DNA from: Bog-756 sp963734395
GTDB lineage: Bacteria; Actinomycetota; Acidimicrobiia; Acidimicrobiales; RAAP-2
Direction of reading: 5' to 3'
Length of the DNA stretch: 64,000 bases
Assembly: GCA_963734395.1 (NCBI GenBank)
Contig: CAVTGY010000003.1
Span: 186,001 to 250,000 of the forward strand
Below are positions 26,941 through 34,544 of this stretch, piece after piece (positions within the stretch are counted from its first letter, which is position 1; the number at the start of each line of letters is the position of its first letter). A program made the position numbers and the translations under genes. The notes below the pieces were generated by a model that was not told the origin of the DNA, searched no databases, and worked only from the letters and a program-made list of their open reading frames with translations.

Positions 26941-27822
26941 ATGAGACTCGGTATCCACTTCGTCAACTTCTCCCTGCCGGGCGTTCCCGACACCCTGGCC
27001 CCCACCCTGGCCGCTACCGCCCGCGCCGCCGACGAGGTCGGTTGTTCGACCTTCACCATGATGGACCACTGGTTCCAGATGGAGCAGTTCGCCACCGCTC
27101 AGGATCCGATGTTGGAGGGGTACACGTCCCTGGGCTACCTGGCCGGTCTGACCGAGCGTGTGACCCTCGGGCTACTGGTGACCGGGGTCACCTATCGCCG
27201 ACCCGGGTTGCTGGCCAAGATCGTCACCACCCTGGACGTCCTGTCGGGAGGCCGGGCCCAACTGGGCGTCGGTGCGGCCTGGTACGAGCGCGAGCACAAG
27301 GGACTCGGGGTGGACTTCCCGCCGGTCGGCGAGCGTTTCGAGATGTTGGAGGAGACACTGCAGATCTGTCAGCAGATGTGGAGCGACGACGACGGGCCCT
27401 ATGACGGCAAGCACTTCCAGCTGGCGGAAACCATTTGCTCACCCCGACCGATCCGACAGCCGCGACCGTGGATCCTGGTGGGTGGCAGCGGGGAGAGAAA
27501 GACCCTCCGGCTGGTGGCGCGGTATGCCGATGCCTGCAACCTGTTCGCCCCCGATCGAGCAGTGGTGGCGCACAAACTCGAGGTACTCGACCGTCACTGC
27601 GATGCGGAAGGGCGCGACCCGGACAGTATCGACAAAACGATATTGGGCTTTGCCAATCCACTCGACGACGTCGACGGGTTCGTGTCGTCGATGGCCGAGT
27701 ACGCCGCCCTGGGGATCGGGTTGGTCGAGTTGATGCCCCCCGGGCCGGACCCGGCCGGTTGGGTCAGCCAGCTCGGCGAACGGATCGTTCCCAGGCTGGC
27801 CGAGTTGGACGGGCCCGGCTGA
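26941..27822 (+). CDS. Luciferase-like F420-dependent oxidoreductase
   Basis: This 293-residue luciferase-like protein has MRLGIHFVNFSLPG at the first barrel strand, TFTMMDHWFQ and LAKIVTTLDVLSGGRAQLGVGAAW as the family signature, and PWILVGGSGERKTLRL late in the barrel. This matches the F420-dependent subgroup found in large numbers in actinobacteria. The ATG follows AAGGAGCCCC. Divergent placement next to the amidohydrolase/aldolase pair suggests a shared regulator and substrate. Confidence 0.9.
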   Translation: MRLGIHFVNFSLPGVPDTLAPTLAATARAADEVGCSTFTMMDHWFQMEQFATAQDPMLEGYTSLGYLAGLTERVTLGLLVTGVTYRRPGLLAKIVTTLDVLSGGRAQLGVGAAWYEREHKGLGVDFPPVGERFEMLEETLQICQQMWSDDDGPYDGKHFQLAETICSPRPIRQPRPWILVGGSGERKTLRLVARYADACNLFAPDRAVVAHKLEVLDRHCDAEGRDPDSIDKTILGFANPLDDVDGFVSSMAEYAALGIGLVELMPPGPDPAGWVSQLGERIVPRLAELDGPG

Positions 27823-27900
27823 CCCTGTGAAATCCTGATACTCGATGTGACGTAGTGGTCACCGCGAGCGCGTGGACCGTGCTCGACCCCGAAAACGGCA

Positions 27901-27929
27901 TTGACATCCCAAACGAGTCTCCGTAGGTT
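27901..27929 (+). promoter_or_regulatory. Sigma-70-like promoter upstream of the secreted protein
   Basis: TTGACA at 27901-27906 and TAGGTT at 27924-27929 are separated by 17 bases, an ideal spacing. The site is about 70 bases upstream of the secreted-protein start on the same strand. The rest of the 177-base gap shows nothing clear. Confidence 0.5.
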
Positions 27930-27999
27930 TCCGGTGACGATGTTTGGGTAGTGGTTGTTTGCAGCACCCGTCGTGTCCGTCGATAGAGGAGCATGAACG

Positions 28000-29019
28000 A
28001 TGAACCTGTCCCGATCCATTCGCTCGTTGTGCGTCGCCGGTCTTCTGAGCATCATCGGCGTGGCTATGGCTGCGCCGGCGGGAGCCGCCTCGTTCGGCGG
28101 ACCGAATTCTGGAGGATCGTGGCCCGGTCACGGCTCACCGCACTTCCCGTTCCATCCGCCTCGACCTCCTGCAACCTGTTCGGGAACGCTCTCCGAACCG
28201 GGCCTGCTGTCGGGCACCTACGCCTCGAACGTGGTCGTATCCGGCCTGTGCGTGGTCGACGGAGGCCCGACCACCATCTGGGGCAATCTCACCCTCGCAC
28301 CCGGCTCGGGGCTCAATGCCACCTTCGCGCTCAATGATGTGGCGGGCACAGGGACCACCAGCCTGACCGTCCACGGGAACATCCTCGTGCAGAGCGGCGC
28401 TGTGCTGGGCATGGGCTGTGAACCCCTTCACTCGCCTTGCACCGACGACCCCAATGCCGGCACCGGGGGAACGTTGAGCGGAAGTAACACCGTGGCGGGA
28501 AGCATCTACGAGTTCAGCCCGCTCGGGGTTATCGTGCACGCCAGCACCATCGGCGGAAACGTCGTTGAACTCGGTGGTGGCGGCGGGGTCAGCTGCAACG
28601 TCCCCACAACCGGCGTCTTCTCGCTGCTCGAATCCCCGGTGTTCTCCGACTACGAGGACAACACCATCGGGGGCAGCCTGGCCATCGGCGGCCTGCAGAC
28701 GTGCTGGCTGGGCGCACTGCGCAACGATGTGAAGGGGAGCGTCCTCGACATCAGGAACACCTTCGCCGACCCGGATGCCAACGAGGTGATCTCGAATACC
28801 ATTCACCAGAACATGGTCTGCTTCGGAAACAGCCCGGCGGTTCAGTTCGGGGATTCGAGCTTGGAGTCCCCGTCGACTCCGAACCAGGTTGGTGGCTTTG
28901 CCTTCGGTGAATGCAGCTTTAGTACCGAGCAGCCCAACCCGGCGCCGAACGAGCCTCCCACCGGCATGGCCCCGTACTATCCGGCCGGACCGCTGACCCC
29001 GATCTCGGTCAAGGTGTAG
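28000..29019 (+). CDS. Secreted hypothetical protein
   Basis: This 339-residue protein has a classical signal peptide: basic start, hydrophobic LCVAGLLSIIGVAM, and an A-x-A cleavage site near PAGAAS. The mature part is rich in Gly, Ser, Thr and Asn with repeated short strands (VVVSGLCVVDGG, GNILVQSGAVLGMG, STIGGNVVELGGGG). This is compatible with a right-handed beta-helix. Several Cys pairs could form disulphides. No enzyme motif is visible. GAGGAGC lies upstream of ATG at 27993 and ATG at 28000; the second is used here. Its role could be adhesion or matrix, but this is inference. Confidence 0.72.
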   Translation: MNLSRSIRSLCVAGLLSIIGVAMAAPAGAASFGGPNSGGSWPGHGSPHFPFHPPRPPATCSGTLSEPGLLSGTYASNVVVSGLCVVDGGPTTIWGNLTLAPGSGLNATFALNDVAGTGTTSLTVHGNILVQSGAVLGMGCEPLHSPCTDDPNAGTGGTLSGSNTVAGSIYEFSPLGVIVHASTIGGNVVELGGGGGVSCNVPTTGVFSLLESPVFSDYEDNTIGGSLAIGGLQTCWLGALRNDVKGSVLDIRNTFADPDANEVISNTIHQNMVCFGNSPAVQFGDSSLESPSTPNQVGGFAFGECSFSTEQPNPAPNEPPTGMAPYYPAGPLTPISVKV

Positions 29020-29584
29020 GAGGATCGGGCTCAGCAGACGCTCGCGGGTGCATGGTTCGCACGTCCCTCACCGGGGCGATGCGGACCATGCAGTTGTAGG
29101 TGACCACGGCGATGGCCAGGTGCATGGTCGCCAGCACTCCGACCGCCTTGGCCGGCTCACCGTGGAGCAGGATCCACAGGTCCGGTATCCACAAGACGAT
29201 GGTGACGGCGACGGCCAGTCGGAGGTAGACCCAGCGCGGTGACCAGCTGAACCGGGTCACGATTGGCCAACCGATACAGGCGAGCACCACGCCGATGATG
29301 GTCAGTCGTGCGTAATCCGAAAACCGGAAGTGCACGAACCCCTTTGTCGACGGGAAGAGAGTGGTACCGATTGCCACCAGCGCTGCATCGACGGCCAACG
29401 ATCCGACCAACGATGCCAGCGTTGCCACCACCACCATGACGGCCGAAGGCTGCCGGTGCCGTGGTGCGAAGTCGATGCGGGCCCAGGTCAGGACCTGCTC
29501 GAGTGCGGTCGATTGTGGGTTCACCGGTTGTTCCTGGGAGGTTTGGGCCTGGGGTTGAGGGCCGGCTGATCGGGACAAAAGCAA
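29009..29584 (-). CDS. Four-helix membrane protein of unknown function
   Basis: This 191-residue protein has about four membrane segments (AVMVVVATLASLVGSLAVDAAL, YARLTIIGVVLACIGWPIV, VYLRLAVAVTIVLWIPDLWIL, VLATMHLAIAVVTYNCMV) after a 45-residue Gln/Pro-rich N-terminus. The pattern fits a small actinobacterial DUF6069-like family. The TTG start at 29584 is uncertain. Its end overlaps the secreted-protein gene tail-to-tail. Function is unknown. Confidence 0.6.
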   Translation of the reverse strand: MLLSRSAGPQPQAQTSQEQPVNPQSTALEQVLTWARIDFAPRHRQPSAVMVVVATLASLVGSLAVDAALVAIGTTLFPSTKGFVHFRFSDYARLTIIGVVLACIGWPIVTRFSWSPRWVYLRLAVAVTIVLWIPDLWILLHGEPAKAVGVLATMHLAIAVVTYNCMVRIAPVRDVRTMHPRASAEPDPPTP

Positions 29585-29615
29585 TCAGTCGCTGTGATGA
29601 TTCTCGCAGGAAGGA

Positions 29616-31214
29616 TCACACGATGGTGAGCAGTGCTCCATCTCCGGGCGGGAGCACCAGCGCTCCGTGCACGCTCTCGCCGTCGCGGCCCCGGTCGGTG
29701 GCCAGGGTGATGGTTCCGTCCAGTCCGATGAAGGAGGCCGTGTCCTCGCCGAGGTTGAGGGCGGTGACCAACCTGCTCCCGCGCTGCCACAACCAGGTCC
29801 CCGGCGGCGAGGGCATGCTCCGGTAGGTACCGGATTGCAGCTCGGGACTGGACCGGCGGAGGGCGATGAGATCGCGGGTGAAGGTGAGGATCGATCCGGG
29901 GTCGTCGCGCTGGGCGGCCACGTTGCACTCCGGCGGGGTGCCCATGGGCAGCCAGGTGTCGACGCCCTGGCCGGTGAAGCCGCGGCCCGGTCCGTCGTCC
30001 CAGGGCAGGGGAGAGCGCTCAGGGTCGCGCCCGGTGGCATGGGGCCAGTAGCGCCGGCCGATCGGATCGCGAAGAGCCTCTTGGGTGAGGACACCGTCGG
30101 GGAGGCCGATCTCGTCGCCCTGATAGATGACCGGTGTGCCGCGAAGCGTGAGAAGGGTGAGGAGGATGCACCGGATGGTCCCCGGATGGCCGCCCGCCCA
30201 TCGAGTGCTCAGTCGCGAGGTATCCAGGTTGGAGCCGGTCCATATCGGCCATGCTCCGGCCGGCAGTATCCGCTCGGTCTCCTCGACCACGGAGCGCAAG
30301 GTCTCGGCGTTGAACTCGGCGTGGAGCCACGGCAGGTTGAATGCCAAGTGCAGTTCGTCGTCACCGTTCCCGTAGAAGGGCGGGAGCATCGAAAGCTCGT
30401 GGACGTCGGTCTCCCCGAGGAGCACACGGGGTGGGTCGTAGGTGTCGGCCAACGCCCGCCATCCCCTCAGGATTTCGTGCACCTCGGGCCGGTTGGCGTT
30501 GTAGACGAAACGATGACCCCAGATCTGCTCGATGACCGAGTCGTCCTCGGTGGCCGGAGGATTGTCCCGGAGCTCTGCGTCCTTCACCATCATGTTGCAC
30601 ACATCGATGCGGAAGCCGGCGACTCCTCGGTCCCACCAGAACCTGATGATCTCTTCGAACGCCTGGTGGACTGCGGGATTCCACCAGTTCAGGTCGGGCT
30701 GTTCGCGGGTGAAGTTGTGAAGGTAGTACTGGCCGGTCCCTTCGTCGAGGGACCACGCCGGGCCACCGAACTGAGCGGTCCAATTGTCGGGCCTCGATCC
30801 GTCGGGGCCTGGATCGGCCCAGACGTACCAGTCGCGGTGCGCGGAGGCCCGTGACGAACGCGCCTCGACGAACCAGGGATGCGTCTCGCTGGTGTGATTG
30901 GGTACCAGGTCGAGGAGAATGCGGATGCCCCGCCGGGCGGTCTCGGCCACCAGGGTGTCGAGGGTCTCGAGGGTGCCGTAGGCGGGATCGACTGCGCAAT
31001 AGTCGGCCACGTCGTATCCCCAGTCCGCGTTGGGGGAGGGTGAAACCGGCGACAACCAGAGCCCGTCGACACCCAGCCACTCGAGATGATCGAGGTGCTC
31101 GATGATGCCGCCCAGGTCGCCGATGCCGTCATCGTTGGAGTCGGCGAACGATCGGGGGTAGATCTCGTAGAGCACGCCCGACCGCCACCACGGTTCGGAG
31201 GAACGGGAGTTCAT
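29616..31214 (-). CDS. GH13 alpha-glucosidase / oligo-1,6-glucosidase-like
   Basis: This 532-residue GH13 enzyme hydrolyses alpha-glucosidic bonds in the cytoplasm. The four family regions are recognisable: DLVPNHTSETHPWF, GFRIDVCN with nucleophile Asp204, LLGETDVHEL with acid/base Glu268, and the third carboxylate Asp331. The last site reads N329-L-D331, whereas nearly all GH13 enzymes have N-H-D, so the His that stabilises the transition state is replaced by Leu. Length and the GDLGGIIEHLDHLEWLGVDG pattern match alpha-glucosidases. It precedes the kinase gene in a divergent sugar block with no transporter visible. Confidence 0.88.
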   Translation of the reverse strand: MNSRSSEPWWRSGVLYEIYPRSFADSNDDGIGDLGGIIEHLDHLEWLGVDGLWLSPVSPSPNADWGYDVADYCAVDPAYGTLETLDTLVAETARRGIRILLDLVPNHTSETHPWFVEARSSRASAHRDWYVWADPGPDGSRPDNWTAQFGGPAWSLDEGTGQYYLHNFTREQPDLNWWNPAVHQAFEEIIRFWWDRGVAGFRIDVCNMMVKDAELRDNPPATEDDSVIEQIWGHRFVYNANRPEVHEILRGWRALADTYDPPRVLLGETDVHELSMLPPFYGNGDDELHLAFNLPWLHAEFNAETLRSVVEETERILPAGAWPIWTGSNLDTSRLSTRWAGGHPGTIRCILLTLLTLRGTPVIYQGDEIGLPDGVLTQEALRDPIGRRYWPHATGRDPERSPLPWDDGPGRGFTGQGVDTWLPMGTPPECNVAAQRDDPGSILTFTRDLIALRRSSPELQSGTYRSMPSPPGTWLWQRGSRLVTALNLGEDTASFIGLDGTITLATDRGRDGESVHGALVLPPGDGALLTIV

Positions 31215-31241
31215 GGCGACAGAGTACAGAGAGGACCGGGG

Positions 31242-32276
31242 TCAACCCGGTTGTGGATCCGCCGGTGGTGATCGGGCAGGGAGTGACCCGTCCGATCGGA
31301 GGCGGGCTTCGGACCCGCTCGGGGCGCCGATGGCGTCGAGGCCGAGCAGGGCGGCACCCAGCACCGGCGCGTTCTGGAGCTGCCGGAACCGGGCATCCGG
31401 TGCCACCTCCAAGACGCCGGCCTCGATCCGTTGGGTGAAGCCGGCGTAGGAACTGTCGAACACCCCGCCCCCGAGGACGACCTCCACCTCACGCGCCGCC
31501 ACCCCCAGCCGGTTGATGATGGCGTTGGCCATGGCCACCACCTCGTCGGCCAGGAGACCGGCGGCCTCGGCGGCCAGCGGGTCCCCGTCGGCGGCGGCAT
31601 CGAGGCAGACCCGGGACAACTCGAACAGTCGGCCGTACTCGAGGGCGCCGGTGTAGACGGCGGAGAGCACAGCTTCGGGGTCGGGAAGGCCGAAGTAGGC
31701 AGGGACCAGTTCGGTCAGATCGGTGGGTCCACCCCGGCCGTCGCGGGACCGCAAGGCCAGACCGAGGGCCCGGACCCCGAGCCACGATCCCCCCGGGGTG
31801 AAGTCACCGGACAGCTCGGCCAGGGACGGGAACCGCTCGATCGACCCGTCCGGGCCGAGGCCGACACAGTTGAGCCCCGAACCACAGACCACTCCGACCC
31901 CCCATCCGGACCGTGCCCCGGCCCGGAGCACGGCCACGGTGTCGTTGCGAACCAGATCGACTGCGCTCCAGCCCCGAGCTCCGATAGCGTCGGTCAGGCG
32001 CTCCTCGTCCACCGGCAGATCGACGCCGGCCAGGCAGTACACGCCGGTGGTCACCGCCGGGCGGGCACCAGCGTCCAATCCCGCCGACACCAGCGCGGCT
32101 TCGACGGTCGAACCGAGGGTGTCCATGGCCGCCTCCAGCCCGAAGAACTGATGGTTCGAACCGCTACCCTGTGCCCGCCCCAGAACGGAGCCGTCGTTTC
32201 CCACGATCCACACGTCGGTCTTCGAGGCTCCCCCGTCGACGGCAAGGAACGGCGATACGTCGGGTGCCGCGTTCAT
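31242..32276 (-). CDS. BadF/BadG-type sugar kinase (N-acetylglucosamine kinase-like)
   Basis: This 344-residue ASKHA-fold ATPase has the phosphate-1 segment FLAVDGGASKTDVWIV, the RNDTVAVLRAG region, and a GVGVVCGSGLNCVG segment typical of BadF/N-acetylglucosamine kinase members. It is expected to phosphorylate a hexose or amino-sugar with ATP. The ATG at 32276 opens at the fold start; the ORF reaching 33260 lies inside the divergent GH4 gene. It follows GH13 by 27 bases on the same strand, which suggests one transcript for saccharide breakdown and phosphorylation. Confidence 0.85.
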   Translation of the reverse strand: MNAAPDVSPFLAVDGGASKTDVWIVGNDGSVLGRAQGSGSNHQFFGLEAAMDTLGSTVEAALVSAGLDAGARPAVTTGVYCLAGVDLPVDEERLTDAIGARGWSAVDLVRNDTVAVLRAGARSGWGVGVVCGSGLNCVGLGPDGSIERFPSLAELSGDFTPGGSWLGVRALGLALRSRDGRGGPTDLTELVPAYFGLPDPEAVLSAVYTGALEYGRLFELSRVCLDAAADGDPLAAEAAGLLADEVVAMANAIINRLGVAAREVEVVLGGGVFDSSYAGFTQRIEAGVLEVAPDARFRQLQNAPVLGAALLGLDAIGAPSGSEARLRSDGSLPARSPPADPQPG

Positions 32277-32321
32277 CCGGTCACTCGTCTGAAGGTCACC
32301 CGCTGATGTTACGTTCGATGC

Positions 32322-33647
32322 GTGGGGACCAAAGTGGCCGTGGTGGGAGGCGGGAGCACCTATACGCCCGAGCTGGTCGACAGCCTCTGTGCACACGAAG
32401 ACCGGCTGGTGGTCGATGAACTGGTCCTGCTGGATCCCGATGCCGGCCGTCTGGCGGCGGTCGGCGGGCTGGCCGGCCGCATCCTGCGGCAACACGGCTG
32501 GGGGGGCGACCTGGTCACCACCGACGACCGAGACCGTGCCATCGACGGAGCTGACTTCGTGGTGATCCAGCTGCGGGTGGGCGGCCAGGCGGCCCGCCAT
32601 ACTGACGAAACCCTGCCCATCGGGTACGGATGCCTCGGTCAGGAGACAACCGGGCCGGGTGGGCTGGCCAAGGCCCTGCGCACCGTCCCGCTGGTGCTCG
32701 AGATCGCCGAGCAGACCGCGGCCCGAGCGGCACCCGGCGCCTGGGTGGTCGACTTCACCAACCCCGTCGGCATCGTGACCCAGGCACTGGTGGATGAGGG
32801 ACACCGGGCGGTTGGCCTGTGCAACGTGGCCATCCATGTGCAGAAGCGAATCGGCCATTATCTGGGCGTCGATCCCGACACCGTCGAGCTCGAACACGTG
32901 GGACTCAACCATCTGACCTGGGCCCGTTCGGCCACCGTCGACGGAGTCGACCGGATGCCCGAGCTGCTCGAGCGTTTCGGTCCCGAGCTCGAACTGGAGA
33001 GCGGCGTTCCGGCCGGACTGCTCTACCTGCTTGGTGCCCTGCCCTCCTACTACCTTCACTATTACTACGGGCTCGGTGCGAACCTGGCCGAACAGGCTGC
33101 ACCAGGCTGGCGTTCGCGGGCCGAGGTGGTGGCCGAGATCGAAGCCGAACTGCTCCTCGAGTACCAGGACCCGGCCCTGGTGACCAAGCCCGACAAGCTC
33201 TCCTGGCGGGGTGGCGCCTTCTACTCGGAAGCGGCCGTGCGGCTGATCGCCTCGCTCCATGCGGGAACCGGCGACACCCAGGTCGTCGACGTGTGCAACA
33301 ACGGTGCTCTACCCGGTGTGCCGGACGACGCCGTGGTCGAGGTTCCCTGCACGGTCGATCGGCAGGGCGCGCACCCACTTCCCCAGCGGGCCCTCCCCCC
33401 GGACATGTCCGGCCTGGTCGCCCACTGCAAGGCCTACGAGCGGCTGGCGGTCGACGCAGCACTGTCGGGGAGCAGGGCGACCATGATCCGGGCCCTGGTC
33501 GCCAATCCGCTGGTCGGGCAGTATCCGCTGGCCGAGCAGTTGGCCGACGTGCTGACTGGCCGCCAACCGACGGTTCCTCCCGAGATTCTTCCCCGGTACC
33601 GACTGAGGTCGTCGCCAGACGGGTTGGGCCGCCGTTGTCAGCCGTAG
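32322..33647 (+). CDS. GH4 family glycosidase (6-phospho-beta-glucosidase-like)
   Basis: This 441-residue GH4 enzyme uses NAD and a divalent metal for hydrolysis by an oxidation-elimination route. The NAD-binding start VAVVGGGSTYTPELVDSL, the DFTNPVGIVTQAL segment, GLCNVAIHVQKRIG with the metal Cys, and GLNHLTW with the metal His are all present. Most GH4 members act on 6-phospho-glucosides. The GTG at 32322 starts at the first strand. It is divergent from the kinase gene across 45 bases, so both may share a control site. The phosphosugar could come from the kinase or from an uptake system not in the window. Confidence 0.9.
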   Translation: MGTKVAVVGGGSTYTPELVDSLCAHEDRLVVDELVLLDPDAGRLAAVGGLAGRILRQHGWGGDLVTTDDRDRAIDGADFVVIQLRVGGQAARHTDETLPIGYGCLGQETTGPGGLAKALRTVPLVLEIAEQTAARAAPGAWVVDFTNPVGIVTQALVDEGHRAVGLCNVAIHVQKRIGHYLGVDPDTVELEHVGLNHLTWARSATVDGVDRMPELLERFGPELELESGVPAGLLYLLGALPSYYLHYYYGLGANLAEQAAPGWRSRAEVVAEIEAELLLEYQDPALVTKPDKLSWRGGAFYSEAAVRLIASLHAGTGDTQVVDVCNNGALPGVPDDAVVEVPCTVDRQGAHPLPQRALPPDMSGLVAHCKAYERLAVDAALSGSRATMIRALVANPLVGQYPLAEQLADVLTGRQPTVPPEILPRYRLRSSPDGLGRRCQP

Positions 33648-34477
33648 GTCTGGGAACGCCAGGCGTCCGAACGGAAGGTCACATCCACGGTCACCGCGCC
33701 CTCGATGCCCATCAGCTCGCCCAGAAGCCGACGGGCTTCGGCGACCACCCGGTCACGGGTCTCGGCGGGCATGGTGATGATCCAGCTGAAGGTGCCGAGC
33801 AGGCCGATCAATTCGTCGGCGTCGAGAGCGACATCCCATCGGAACACCTGGTGCTCCGGCTGCTCGAAAGGAGCCGTGGGCGGAATCTCGAGGCTCGAGG
33901 CCGGGCGCCGGGCGTCGCCCATGATCAGGCTGGCGTCCGCCTCACCGCCCGTGCCGTCGGCGGATCGTTGGGTGAGAAGCGCCTGAGCCTGGGTGAGAAA
34001 CGGGCCCTCCGGATCGGGGCCCGACCAGAGCACGCCGAGGACCCCGTTGGGCACCAGGACGCGATGTACCTCGGCGAGGGTGGGGATGGGATCCATCCAG
34101 TGCCACGAGGTTGATGCCACTACCGCGTCGGCACAGCTGTCGGGTATGGGCATCGACTCGCCCTTCCCGGTCACGGCCCGCGCGTCGGGGATCTCTTCGG
34201 TCAGGACCGAACGCATGCGGTCGTCCGGCTCGACGGCGATGACCTGGTCAGCCCGGTCGATGAGCAGACGGGTCAACGCCCCGGTACCGGCTCCGAGGTC
34301 GACCACCGTGCCCACCGGGGTGGGCAGCAGCCAGTCCACGGCCGCAGCGGGCGGACCCGGCCGGTACCGCTCGTACAGATTGGCAACCCCGCCGAAGCTT
34401 CCCGAGCGTCGTTCTTTCTCCCTCGACGGCAGCTGCGAGAGCGGGACGTCCAAGTTGATCCGGTCAGGTTCGGTCAC
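33638..34477 (-). CDS. Class I SAM-dependent methyltransferase
   Basis: This 279-residue enzyme has the Rossmann SAM site VVDLGAGTGALTRLLID as motif I, VIAVEPDDRM as motif II, GESMPIPDSCADAVVAST as motif III/IV and ALAEVHRVLVPNGVLGVLW-like motif V. It matches the Methyltransf_11/UbiE-like group that methylates small molecules. Substrate cannot be inferred. The GTG at 34477 is used. Its 3' end overlaps the GH4 gene tail-to-tail by 10 bases. Confidence 0.88.
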   Translation of the reverse strand: MTEPDRINLDVPLSQLPSREKERRSGSFGGVANLYERYRPGPPAAAVDWLLPTPVGTVVDLGAGTGALTRLLIDRADQVIAVEPDDRMRSVLTEEIPDARAVTGKGESMPIPDSCADAVVASTSWHWMDPIPTLAEVHRVLVPNGVLGVLWSGPDPEGPFLTQAQALLTQRSADGTGGEADASLIMGDARRPASSLEIPPTAPFEQPEHQVFRWDVALDADELIGLLGTFSWIITMPAETRDRVVAEARRLLGELMGIEGAVTVDVTFRSDAWRSQTYG

Positions 34478-34544
34478 GATCCGACACTAACGGAACCGAG
34501 CCGGACCCTTCTGTGGCTGGTCCAGGCTGCGCTGCTCCCAGCGG

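Noticed and set aside
27843..27999. Additional small gene between the luciferase-like and secreted-protein genes
   Set aside because: No frame of convincing length with GC-rich third positions and a ribosome-binding site was found.
32819..34114. 431-residue plus-strand frame
   Set aside because: It lies out of frame over GH4 and the methyltransferase and is Arg-rich without domain evidence.
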